DNA of 32,017 nt from Planctomycetota bacterium (GTDB taxonomy: Bacteria; Planctomycetota; Planctomycetia; Planctomycetales; Planctomycetaceae). The position numbers were made by a program, and so were the translations under genes. The notes beneath the pieces were generated by a model. That model saw only the letters and a list, made by a program, of their open reading frames with translations, did not search any database and had not been told where the DNA came from. This document shows, in pieces, positions 15,935-24,277 of the stretch (positions are counted from its first letter, which is position 1; every line of letters begins with the position of its first letter). The DNA lies in assembly GCA_027623235.1 (NCBI GenBank), contig JAQBVJ010000085.1:1-32017 (forward strand). Direction: 5' to 3'.

Positions 15935-18082
15935 CTACTTCAGCGAAATCTTCATCCCAAGATTCCTCACAAGGAACGCCCACTCATCGGTGAGTTCTTC
16001 GATGATTTTTGCCGTCGGCTTGCCCGCGCCGTGGCCGGCTTTCGTTTCGATCCGGATCAGAACCGGGGCGTCTCCTGCGTGAGCTTCCTGCAGTCGCGCG
16101 GCAAACTTGAAGCTGTGTCCCGGCACGACGCGGTCGTCGGTGTCCGCTGTCGTAACCATCGTTGCGGGGTACTTCACGCCGTCTTTCAGATTGTGGTACG
16201 GCGAGTACTTCAGGAGGGCTTTGAACTCGTCTTCGTTGTCCGACGAGCCGTAGTCGTCGACCCAGAACCGGCCGGCCGTGAACTTGTGAAAGCGAAGCAT
16301 GTCCATCACGCCGACGGCCGGGAGGCACGCTCCGAACAGGTCCGGCCGCTGTGTCATGCAGGCTCCCACCAGGAGGCCGCCGTTGCTGCCGCCCTGGATC
16401 GCCAGCTTCGGCGTCGAGGTGTACTTGCTCTCGATGAGCCACTCGGCGGCCGCGATGAAATCGTCGAAGACGTTCTGCTTCTGCAGTTTCGTGCCGGCTT
16501 TGTGCCACTTCTCACCGTACTCACCGCCGCCACGCAGGTTGGCCTGCGCGTAGACGCCTCCCATTTCCATCCAGGCAACGCGACTGATTGAAAATCGCGG
16601 CGGGAGCGGGATATTAAATCCGCCGTAGCCGTACAGCAGCGTCGGGTTCGTGGCGTCGAGTTTCAGACCCTTTTTATAGGCGAGGAACATCGGCACGCGG
16701 GTTCCGTCTTTGCTCTCGTAGAAAACCTGTTTGACTTCGTAGTCGTCCGGGTTGAACTTCACCTCAGCCTGGCGGAACAGCTCGCTCTTTCCGGTGAGGA
16801 TGTCATAGCGGTAAATGCTTGGCGGGGTCGCGAAGCTGGAGAACGAATAAAACGTGTCGGTGTCGCCGCGTTTGCCGCCGAAGCCCGAAGCCGCGCCGAT
16901 GCCGGGAAACTCGACCTCACGAATGAAGTCACCCTTCATCGAGTGAATGTTGACCTGCGTTTTCGCGTCTTTCAGGTAACCCGCGATAAACGCGTTGCCC
17001 ACCAGACCGACGTCCCGCAGCGTTTCCTCTTTCTGCGGGATAATCTCTTTCCAGCTCTGCGCGTCGGGTTTGCGGATGTCGATCGCGATGACTCGCCGCC
17101 GCGGAGCTTCCAGGTCCGTCTTGAAGAAAAAGACCGGGCCGTCGTTTCCGATCAGCGTGAACTCATTGTCAAAATTCGAGATCAGGTCGGTCGGCAGCCC
17201 GTAGGGTTCCTTCAGGTCTTTGTAGATGACGCGGTATTTATCGTCGGTGCCTTTCCAGACGGTGATGACCAGGTAGCGGCCATCCTCGGTGACCTCGGCC
17301 TGGTAGCCCCAACTGGGCTCGGCCGGATTTTCATAGACGAGCACGTCCAGATCCTGGCTCGTTCCGACCCGGTGATAGTAGACCTTCATGTTCAGGTTGA
17401 GTGCCTGGAACTCGGCATCGCCGCTGGGTTCTGGGTAGCGGGCGTAGAAAAAGCCCTGGCCGTCGTTCGTCCAGTCCGGCGAGTTGAACTTCACCCAGTT
17501 GAGTTCATCGTCGAGGTCTTTGCCCGAGGCGATGTCGCGAATCTTCCACTTCCGCCAGTCTGAACCGGCCTCCTGAACACCGTACGCGACGAAGCGGCCA
17601 TCGTCGCTGAACTGCGTTCCGGACAGCGCGACCGTGCCGTCTTTCGACCACGTGTTCGGATCCATGAAGACTCGCGGTTCGTCGCCGAGCGAATCCTGCG
17701 TGAACAGCACAGACTGATTCTGCAGCCCGGAATTGTGGAAGTAGTAGTACCGGCCGCCGGCCTTGAACGGCGATCCGAACTTCTCGTAGTTCCACAGCTC
17801 GTTCAGCCGTTTACGGATCGGCTCGCGTTCGGGAATCGTCTCCAGGTAGCCGAATGCCTCTTTGTTTTTGGCCTCGACCCAGGCGGCGACGTCTTTGTTT
17901 TCCCGGACGTCGTCCTCCAGCCAGCGGTACGGGTCGGGGACTTTCACGCCGTGATATTCGTCAACGTGGTCCACTCGACGCGTCTCCGAGTATTGGATTT
18001 TTCCATCGGCCGCAAACGCGGACGCGGACAGGATGAGAATGGAAGCGGCAAAAGCAGGTCGCAGCGCACTCGGCCGTTGCAT
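15935..18082 (-). CDS. Exported prolyl oligopeptidase (S9A)
   Basis: A 715-aa serine peptidase that cleaves short peptides after proline. The start at 18082 is chosen because GGAGGA lies 7-8 nt upstream and a signal peptide (RPAFAASILILSASAFAADG) follows; a longer frame from 18199 has no such support. Order: family N-terminal motif YRWLEDD, a seven-bladed propeller (about 80-430), then the catalytic alpha/beta hydrolase domain with GYGGF, the nucleophile Ser566 in QGGSNGG, the Asp in ADTDDRVVP and His684 in AGHGAG. The length is normal. Presumably periplasmic, it is the second S9 peptidase of the window. The isochorismatase-fold gene follows 72 bp downstream. Confidence 0.95.
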   Translation of the reverse strand: MQRPSALRPAFAASILILSASAFAADGKIQYSETRRVDHVDEYHGVKVPDPYRWLEDDVRENKDVAAWVEAKNKEAFGYLETIPEREPIRKRLNELWNYEKFGSPFKAGGRYYYFHNSGLQNQSVLFTQDSLGDEPRVFMDPNTWSKDGTVALSGTQFSDDGRFVAYGVQEAGSDWRKWKIRDIASGKDLDDELNWVKFNSPDWTNDGQGFFYARYPEPSGDAEFQALNLNMKVYYHRVGTSQDLDVLVYENPAEPSWGYQAEVTEDGRYLVITVWKGTDDKYRVIYKDLKEPYGLPTDLISNFDNEFTLIGNDGPVFFFKTDLEAPRRRVIAIDIRKPDAQSWKEIIPQKEETLRDVGLVGNAFIAGYLKDAKTQVNIHSMKGDFIREVEFPGIGAASGFGGKRGDTDTFYSFSSFATPPSIYRYDILTGKSELFRQAEVKFNPDDYEVKQVFYESKDGTRVPMFLAYKKGLKLDATNPTLLYGYGGFNIPLPPRFSISRVAWMEMGGVYAQANLRGGGEYGEKWHKAGTKLQKQNVFDDFIAAAEWLIESKYTSTPKLAIQGGSNGGLLVGACMTQRPDLFGACLPAVGVMDMLRFHKFTAGRFWVDDYGSSDNEDEFKALLKYSPYHNLKDGVKYPATMVTTADTDDRVVPGHSFKFAARLQEAHAGDAPVLIRIETKAGHGAGKPTAKIIEELTDEWAFLVRNLGMKISLK

Positions 18083-18194
18083 GGCGAGTTCCTCCGTGGA
18101 AGTAGGCGAGCCGGGCAGGATATCGCCGCCTTTCGACGATTGGCAATCTTCAGGGAAGCGATCTGAAGATTGGCGTGCCGTGCTGAGCGAAGTC

Positions 18195-18226
18195 GCCACT
18201 CAAGTGGCACGGCCTGCCAGGCCGTG
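18195..18226. repeat. Hairpin cluster downstream of the second DUF1549 gene
   Basis: Two adjacent perfect palindromes: GCCACT-CA-AGTGGC (18195-18208) and CACGGCCT-GCC-AGGCCGTG (18208-18226, 8-bp stem). The second resembles the one at 21460-21478. There is no T-tract, so these look like REP-type repeats rather than intrinsic terminators. Confidence 0.65.
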
Positions 18227-18265
18227 AATTGAGCAGGGTTCCCATGCCACAAGCAAAGGCGTGGC

Positions 18266-19888
18266 TCAATGATTGAACAGGAACTCGCTGCTGTTCAGGA
18301 CGCTCCAGTAGATGTCGGCGAAGGCCTGGCTGGCGTTGTCGTGGTTCTCGACGAACGCAGTGAGTCGATCGAGTTCCTTCGCACGCGGCTTGCGGGTCAA
18401 CGCGGCCAGATAGAGCGTCTCGATCTTCTCGCGGTTCGACATCAGCGGGTAGTCGACGATCGCTCGCAGAGTGCGGCTTTCTTCGAAGCTGGTGCCGCGC
18501 GTGATCAGCCGGCCGTTCATCATGACGAGGGCCTGCAGGATCGTGGTCGGCCGCTCGAGCACGCTGTCGCTTTCATTGCGGAACGTGTCGAGGAATTCCG
18601 TTTCGGCCTGACCGTCCTGAAACTGACCGGGCACCGTAAACGGCTCAAACGTGCCCAAAGCCACGGCGAGGCTGTTGAAGATCTTTCGCGGCGTGAGACC
18701 TCGCGAACGGAACAGCGCGAAATGCTCGATCGGTTCCTGGCTGGCGTGTGAAAGTCGGCTCGTCAACTGGTACGGCCGCGAGCTGACGATGACTCGGATG
18801 AGGAATTTCAGGTCGAAGTCGTGCGCGACGAATTCTTCGGCAAGCAGGTTGAGAATTTCTGGATGAGTCGCCGGGTTGGACTCACCGAAATCGTCAACGG
18901 GCTCGACGAAGCCCCTTCCGAGGAAGTGACCCCACAAACGATTGACGGCCGTCCGCGCGAAACGCGGGTTTGTCGGCGAGGTGACCCAGTCGGCGAGCGT
19001 CTGTCGCGGTGAGATGCCGTCAGTCCAGGTCGGCTTCCGGTTATCCAGAAAGCTGGCTTCGACAAACTGATCGGTGTCGGGGATTTTGACCTTCGTGAGT
19101 TTCTGAGTTTCGCTCACCTCAGCCAGTGCAGCGGGAGCGTTGCCGGCGGCCGGGCGGATTCCGGTGTAAAACGCGGCGAAGCCCCAGAACTGCTCTCGCT
19201 TCCAGGTGTCGAACGGGTGGTGGTGGCACTGAGCACACTCAAGCCGCACGCCCAGGAAAACTCGCGACGTCGCCGCAGCGAGGTCTTCCGGCTTGAACTG
19301 CTTCGCCCGGAAGAACGCATCCGGAGTCGCCTCGCTGGCCCGCGGGTTCTGTTGATTCCCATTCGTCAGTTGTGCCGTCAGAAGTTCTCTGGCGAGTTCG
19401 TCGTACGCGACGTCATCCATCAGCTTGTTTCGGAGCCAGGCCTCGAAGCCGGGGCTGAGGCCTCGCAACTGCTGATCGGTTTCCACCTCGGGAATGAGGG
19501 CGGCCTGCCAGAAGTCGGTAAAGCTGGTGACGTAGGTCGGCGCGGCGAGAAGTCGATCGATCATCTCGCGGCGTTTCTTGAGCCTCGCTGCCTCCACCTC
19601 ATCGAGAATGACCAGCCGGCTGTCGTCGAGGAACCGTCGCGTCACGGAGACAGGCGGAATCTTGCCGGCCAGGTCCAGGTACGTTCGACGCAGAAACTCG
19701 GCATCGCCCGCTGGATTGGCCGGCGTGATGCCATTGTCCGTCCAGGACTTTTCGAACAGAGCGTCGATTTTCGCAACGACCTCGTCGACTCCCTGCCAGG
19801 ATTTCTCAGGCTGCAGCCGAGTCTCCTCAGCGCGAAGCGACAGTGGCACAAGCACAGAAATGACGGCAAGAAAACCAAGCCGCGTCAT
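18266..19888 (-). CDS. DUF1549/DUF1553 protein, short form
   Basis: A 540-aa exported protein with a signal peptide (MTRLGFLAVISVLVPLSLRA), DUF1549 (about 30-260, including LRRTYLDLAGKIPPV and CAQCHHHPFDTWKREQFWG) and DUF1553 (about 290-530, including FARTAVNRLWGHFLGRGFVEPVDDF and the C-terminal YWSVLNSSEFLFNH). Unlike the first family member in this window it lacks the Big-2 domains and the N-terminal C-x4-C-H motif. The function is unknown; the cysteine pairs suggest metal or haem binding, which is inference. It is divergent from the aminotransferase at 20012. Confidence 0.92.
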   Translation of the reverse strand: MTRLGFLAVISVLVPLSLRAEETRLQPEKSWQGVDEVVAKIDALFEKSWTDNGITPANPAGDAEFLRRTYLDLAGKIPPVSVTRRFLDDSRLVILDEVEAARLKKRREMIDRLLAAPTYVTSFTDFWQAALIPEVETDQQLRGLSPGFEAWLRNKLMDDVAYDELARELLTAQLTNGNQQNPRASEATPDAFFRAKQFKPEDLAAATSRVFLGVRLECAQCHHHPFDTWKREQFWGFAAFYTGIRPAAGNAPAALAEVSETQKLTKVKIPDTDQFVEASFLDNRKPTWTDGISPRQTLADWVTSPTNPRFARTAVNRLWGHFLGRGFVEPVDDFGESNPATHPEILNLLAEEFVAHDFDLKFLIRVIVSSRPYQLTSRLSHASQEPIEHFALFRSRGLTPRKIFNSLAVALGTFEPFTVPGQFQDGQAETEFLDTFRNESDSVLERPTTILQALVMMNGRLITRGTSFEESRTLRAIVDYPLMSNREKIETLYLAALTRKPRAKELDRLTAFVENHDNASQAFADIYWSVLNSSEFLFNH

Positions 19889-20011
19889 AAGTCACCGGTT
19901 TTCAGAATGGGGACTGACTGGCGGGAGCGAATCACAGAGACGGATAATAACTCGAAGCCGAAACGATAAGTGACTTTTGCTGTCAAAATTCTGCCCGTCT
20001 CCGAGATCGTC

Positions 20012-21394
20012 ATGCCCGTCCTCTCCAATTCGTTCGTCATCGAGCCGGAAGCCACTCCCCAGATCGAGACCCGCTTCCGGCGAATGCAAACGCCCTTGCC
20101 CGTGCCCGAGTCGCTCGAAACTCTCCGCCGTGCCGTGGCCGTCTTCCCCGAGGTCAACTGCTACCAGCCGCCGGTCATCTGGGACCGCGCGGAGGGAGCC
20201 TCAATTTCAGACCCGTACGGAAACCGCTGGATCGACTTCACCTCAACCGCCGTCCTGACGAACACTGGCCACGGTCACCCGCGCATCCGTAAGGCGGTCG
20301 CAAGACACGTCGAGGCCTCCGGCCTGATGGCTCAATTCAGTTTCGCTTCCGAGATCCGCATTGAGCTTGCTGAACGACTGGTGTCACTCGCCCCGACTCA
20401 CTGCGACAAAGTTTACTTCTGGACCGTCGGCTCCGAGGCGATCGAATGTGCCCTCCGGCTTGCCAGGGAACACGGGCGGAAAATTGCCGATGACAAATTT
20501 CACGTCCTCACCCACGAGGCGGACTATCACGGCTGGACTCTGGGAGCTCATCAGATCTCGGGGACGTCCGCAAAGAAAGGCTGGCTGACGACACCCGACT
20601 CAGCCATCCATCACGTTCCGTTTCCGAGGATTCCCGGTAAGCCCGCTTCGGAAGTCGACTGGTCGGCATTCCTCGCAGCGAACCTCGCAACGCTTGCCGA
20701 AACCGGGATCGAGTCAGGACAAATCTGCGCAGTCTTCATCGAGACTCTCCAGGGCTGGGGAGCCGTTCCGCTTCCCGTCGAATACGTCCAGGCTCTCCGC
20801 CGCTGGGCCGACCAGCACGACATCCTGCTGATCTTTGACGAGGTTCAAACCGGCTTCGCTCGAACGGGAAAACTGTTCGCCCACGAACACTACGGAGTCC
20901 GCGGCGACCTGCTGTGCATCGGCAAAGGGGTCAGTTCCACTCTGCCCGTCGCCGCAGTTCTCGGCCCGGCAGAAATCCTCGACCTGGTCGGCCCGGCCGA
21001 GATCACGACAACGCACGCGGCTCATCCCGTTTCGTGTGCCGCGGCGCTGGCCAACCTCGACATCATTGAAGAGGAAAACCTGATCGAAGAATCCGTTCGG
21101 AAAGGCGAGATCGCCGAACGGGAACTGCTCGCCCTGCGTGACCGTTTTCCCGATCACGTGGCTGATGTCGAGGGGCTCGGCCTGCTCCGCGGCATCCATA
21201 TCCGCAACCCGGAAACCGGCGAGCCGGATCCGGAACTCGCCCGCGACTGGACGTGGGCCGGAGTCAAACACGGCGTGATGCTGTTCCAGGTGAACCGGCC
21301 GTCGATCAAGGTCTGCCCGCCGCTCGTGATTGAAGACGAGGCTCTCGTCGAGGGAATACGTGCTCTCGGTGACGCGCTGCAGAGTTTGCAGTAA
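20012..21394 (+). CDS. PLP-dependent class III aminotransferase
   Basis: A 460-aa fold-type I aminotransferase related to 4-aminobutyrate and other omega-aminotransferases. The N-terminal region has EGASISDPYGNRWIDFTS and TGHGHPRI, followed by GSEAIECALRLAR (140-152) and DYHGWT. The PLP-contacting Asp276 is in LIFDEVQTGFARTGK, the PLP lysine is Lys305 in CIGKGVSS, and TTTHAAHPVSCAAALA is in the C-terminal part. I chose the ATG at 20012; a GTG at 19970 in frame would add 14 residues with no homology-like content. Neither has a strong Shine-Dalgarno. The exact amino donor cannot be told; GABA, ornithine-type and taurine/beta-alanine substrates are candidates. Confidence 0.93.
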   Translation: MPVLSNSFVIEPEATPQIETRFRRMQTPLPVPESLETLRRAVAVFPEVNCYQPPVIWDRAEGASISDPYGNRWIDFTSTAVLTNTGHGHPRIRKAVARHVEASGLMAQFSFASEIRIELAERLVSLAPTHCDKVYFWTVGSEAIECALRLAREHGRKIADDKFHVLTHEADYHGWTLGAHQISGTSAKKGWLTTPDSAIHHVPFPRIPGKPASEVDWSAFLAANLATLAETGIESGQICAVFIETLQGWGAVPLPVEYVQALRRWADQHDILLIFDEVQTGFARTGKLFAHEHYGVRGDLLCIGKGVSSTLPVAAVLGPAEILDLVGPAEITTTHAAHPVSCAAALANLDIIEEENLIEESVRKGEIAERELLALRDRFPDHVADVEGLGLLRGIHIRNPETGEPDPELARDWTWAGVKHGVMLFQVNRPSIKVCPPLVIEDEALVEGIRALGDALQSLQ

Positions 21395-21410
21395 AGCGTT
21401 TTCAAAAGTG

Positions 21411-21478
21411 GCATGGGCATCCTGCCATGCGGTGACGGCGGATCGCGGTCACGGCGGAACACGGTCTGGAAGGCCGTG
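21411..21478. repeat. Two hairpins downstream of the aminotransferase
   Basis: GCATGG/CCATGC (21411-21416 with 21425-21430) and CACGGTCT-GGA-AGGCCGTG (21460-21478, one G-U pair). The second matches the hairpin type at 18208-18226, and the 3-nt GGA loop matches other palindromes in the window. Probably repeat elements between the aminotransferase and the regulator. Confidence 0.6.
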
Positions 21479-21689
21479 CCACAACTTCCCAACGAGGACT
21501 CAGCGAGCCGCCGCCTGCCCCATCTCTGGGCATGACTGTCGACGAAAAGTGGATCCCGATGAGGATTCCGCAGATTATTCGTACTGGATCGGCCTGGATA
21601 TTGACTCACTGCCTGTTCTGCGCGCAGAATCCGACGCGCGCTCAGTCATATCTGCCAACTTTCCACTCACGGTTCGAAATCTGCCCCCA

Positions 21690-22739
21690 ATGTCTGTCTC
21701 GAAAGCCCCATCTGGACGGCCAATTGATGGAATGGTTGGCAACAGCCCCGCAATGAGCGAGGTTTATCAGCTCGTCCGGCTGGTCGCGCCGACTCCGACA
21801 ACTGTGCTGCTCACTGGGGAAACCGGGACTGGCAAAGAACTTGTGGCGAGGGCTGTGCACGAGCTCAGCAATCGAGCCAGCGGGCCGTTTGTCCGCGTCA
21901 ATTGCGGAGCTCTCAGCGAAAGCCTCCTGGAAAGCGAATTGTTCGGGCACGTCAAAGGAGCATTCACCAGTGCCAATGAGAACCGAACCGGGCGGTTCGA
22001 GGCCGGGCACGGCGGAACGATTTTTCTCGATGAAATCAATTCGGTCAGCTACACGCTTCAGGTGAAGCTGCTGAGGGTGCTGCAGGAGCAGGAATTCGAG
22101 CGGGTCGGCGACACGAAAACGATCCGAGTCGATTGCCGAATCGTGGCCGCGACGAATCGCGATCTGCTCGACGAGATCGAAGCGGAACGGTTTCGCGAGG
22201 ACCTTTATTACCGCCTCAACGTGGTCCCGATTTATCTGCCACCGCTGCGTGGGCGGGCGAGCGATGTACCCGACCTCGTCGAGTTCTTCGTGAAGATGTA
22301 CGCGGCTCGAAACGGGCGGCCGGTTCCAAAGCTGACGAAAGAGGCCATCGACGCGCTCAAGTCGTACTCGTGGCCGGGCAACGTGCGGGAACTACAGAAC
22401 TACGCCGAGCGGGCTCTGGTCCTCATGCAGGGCGATGAGTTCACGGCTGATCTACTGCCGCCTCACGTTCGCGGACTCGCCCCCGTGCGGATCGGTCGTC
22501 CGGCTGCGAGCGGTCCGGAAAAGCGGGCCGAAGAACTGGTCACACTCGGACTCTCCGAGTACGCTGACGAGAAGCGTCCGTTCGAAAAAGTCATGTCGCT
22601 GGTCGAGCGGGAACTCCTCGCCCAGATGCTTCGTCAGTGCCAGGGCGTGCAGATCAAGGCGGCCGAGCGGCTGGGCATCAACCGCAATACGCTGCATAAA
22701 AAAGTCACCGAGTACGGACTGGATTCGGAGAGCCGATAA
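21690..22739 (+). CDS. Sigma-54-dependent transcriptional activator (AAA+ and Fis-type HTH)
   Basis: A bacterial enhancer-binding protein, 349 aa from the ATG at 21690. It has almost no N-terminal sensor domain. The AAA+ domain has Walker A GETGTGKE (43-50), the sigma-54-contacting loop as GAFTSA (90-95) rather than GAFTGA, Walker B IFLDEI (111-116) and the arginine-finger region FREDLYYRLNV (168-178). The C-terminal Fis-type HTH (about 318-345: AERLGINRNTLHKKV) binds the enhancer. The start is uncertain: the frame is open back into the aminotransferase, and a GTG at 21549 would add 47 acidic residues. The stop overlaps the next ATG by one base (TAATG), so it is coupled to the HemX/CcsA-like gene. 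Confidence 0.9.
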   Translation: MSVSKAPSGRPIDGMVGNSPAMSEVYQLVRLVAPTPTTVLLTGETGTGKELVARAVHELSNRASGPFVRVNCGALSESLLESELFGHVKGAFTSANENRTGRFEAGHGGTIFLDEINSVSYTLQVKLLRVLQEQEFERVGDTKTIRVDCRIVAATNRDLLDEIEAERFREDLYYRLNVVPIYLPPLRGRASDVPDLVEFFVKMYAARNGRPVPKLTKEAIDALKSYSWPGNVRELQNYAERALVLMQGDEFTADLLPPHVRGLAPVRIGRPAASGPEKRAEELVTLGLSEYADEKRPFEKVMSLVERELLAQMLRQCQGVQIKAAERLGINRNTLHKKVTEYGLDSESR

Positions 22740-23593
22740 TGGAGAAGGTCAGCGTCGTCTGCTTTCTCGCCAGTTACCTGCTTGCGACGGTGCTTGAGTT
22801 TCTCCAGCTTCGAGGTCGCAGCTCGACCCGGCGAGTGCTGATGCTCATCGCAACGGGAGCCGGGTTATTCGCGCAGACGATGTATCTCTTTGTTCGCAGC
22901 CGCGATACCAACCTGCCGCCACTGATGGCCTCCAGCCACGACTGGCTGTTGGTGCTCGCGTGGGTCGTCGTGCTGCTCTACCTGTTTGTGACGATCCTCG
23001 AAAAGGATTTGTCGATCGGGTACTTCGTGCTGCCGGCCGTGCTGCTGCTGGTTACGTCCGCCAACTTCGCCAGCAAAGCGACCAGCACTTTCGTCGACGG
23101 GAAGAACCCGACTCAGGTTGCAAAGAGCGGCTGGACAATGCTGCACGTTTCGACCTTGGTCATTGGAATCGCCGGAGTTCTGGCGAGCCTCATTCTGGCA
23201 GTGATGTTCCTGATTCAGCATCGCCGCTTGAAACAGAAAGCGGCTGAGCAGACCGGCATGCATCTCCCCAGTCTGGCGAAGCTCGGCAAGTGGAACTGGT
23301 GGTCTGTCGTGATCTCGGTCCCGCTGCTGACGCTTGGCATGGCGTCCGGAGTGCTGCTCGGCTTCGCCGCCAAAAACCAGCAGGTGGCATTCGAGTTCTC
23401 CGACCCGCTGATCCTGGGCAGCGGCCTCGGCTGGGTGGCGATGGTTGGCCTGTTCGGCTGGCTGGTCGTCACCAACCGCCCGGCCGGCAAACAGGTCGCC
23501 ATGCTGACGGTCTGGGCCTGCGCCTTTTTGCTGCTGACGGTCGTGGGCCTGCAGGTCCTCACCGGAAGCGGCCTTCAATCCGTCCATTCGTAA
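22739..23593 (+). CDS. HemX/CcsA-type cytochrome c assembly membrane protein
   Basis: A 284-aa integral membrane protein with about eight hydrophobic helices. The pattern fits the cytochrome c assembly protein (CcsA/HemX) family: His67 in ASSHDWLLVLAW and His136 in GWTMLHVSTLVIGIAG are candidates for the conserved haem-related histidines, and the last helices contain WACAFLLLTVVGLQVL. The canonical WWxxD haem-handling motif is not evident, which favours a HemX-like role in haem synthesis or cytochrome maturation. Translation is coupled to the sigma-54 activator by a one-base overlap. A hemA gene often follows such genes; here only 605 bp of non-coding DNA and a tRNA follow. Confidence 0.82.
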   Translation: MEKVSVVCFLASYLLATVLEFLQLRGRSSTRRVLMLIATGAGLFAQTMYLFVRSRDTNLPPLMASSHDWLLVLAWVVVLLYLFVTILEKDLSIGYFVLPAVLLLVTSANFASKATSTFVDGKNPTQVAKSGWTMLHVSTLVIGIAGVLASLILAVMFLIQHRRLKQKAAEQTGMHLPSLAKLGKWNWWSVVISVPLLTLGMASGVLLGFAAKNQQVAFEFSDPLILGSGLGWVAMVGLFGWLVVTNRPAGKQVAMLTVWACAFLLLTVVGLQVLTGSGLQSVHS

Positions 23594-24198
23594 GGACGGG
23601 CTGGCATTGTTTTGTCTTTCGATCTGTTATCCGATTCTCCAGCTTTTTCAGGCTTGCCAGATTCTCGCCAAACTCTGGAGCCTTGCTGAGGAACATTAGG
23701 TGCATCTGCGCGTCGTCCGGTTTGCAAGAGCTGAGTAAGGCAACTCACCGCTCTTCGTCAGTCAGTGAATTCAGAGCCTGCTGGGATCTGCGGCGTGCAG
23801 CCACTTGACATTTCGCTTGACTTGAGGACGATGCCGCACTTGTAGCCTGCTTCTGAGTTGAAGGTTCAGAGTGATCGTCAACAATCCCCTTGGGGGAAAA
23901 ATCAGCGTTCACTCAGCGGAGAGAAACACTCGGAAAGCTGGCTGTTATCAGCCTCAGACGACCTGTGCTGAGGACTGCCGGCGGAAATTCGTTAGATAAC
24001 AGCCTTACGACTGATTTGCGGTTGCCGAAATCACTTTGAACGAACGGGGCTGCCGTTTGACGTCGCGTGATCCCGGGTCATTCTGAGCGTCCCTTAACAC
24101 GGAAGCGGTCCTCGATTCTCCAGTTTCGATTGAGATCCTGATTTGTTGTGAGCAGTCCTGAATTATGGCAGAATCTCGACAGCCGCAAAAAAAACAAC
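23594..24198. other. 605-bp intergenic region before the tRNA, with inverted repeats
   Basis: No credible gene is seen here. A minus-strand frame (24005-24226) runs into the tRNA and is rejected. A 10-bp perfect inverted repeat GGCTGTTATC/GATAACAGCC (23940-23949 with 23995-24004) encloses a CCTCAG/CTGAGG stem. A short CCCC-TT-GGGG palindrome lies near 23886. This could be a structured RNA or decayed DNA. Confidence 0.5.
24146..24174 (+). promoter_or_regulatory. Candidate sigma-70-type promoter of tRNA-Arg
   Basis: TTGTGA (24146-24151), a 17-nt spacer and CAGAAT (24169-24174) lie 25 nt before the tRNA. Each hexamer matches the consensus at 4 of 6 positions and the spacing is ideal. Predicted by eye only. 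Confidence 0.4.
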
Positions 24199-24272
<74 letters not shown>

Positions 24273-24277
24273 CTTTC

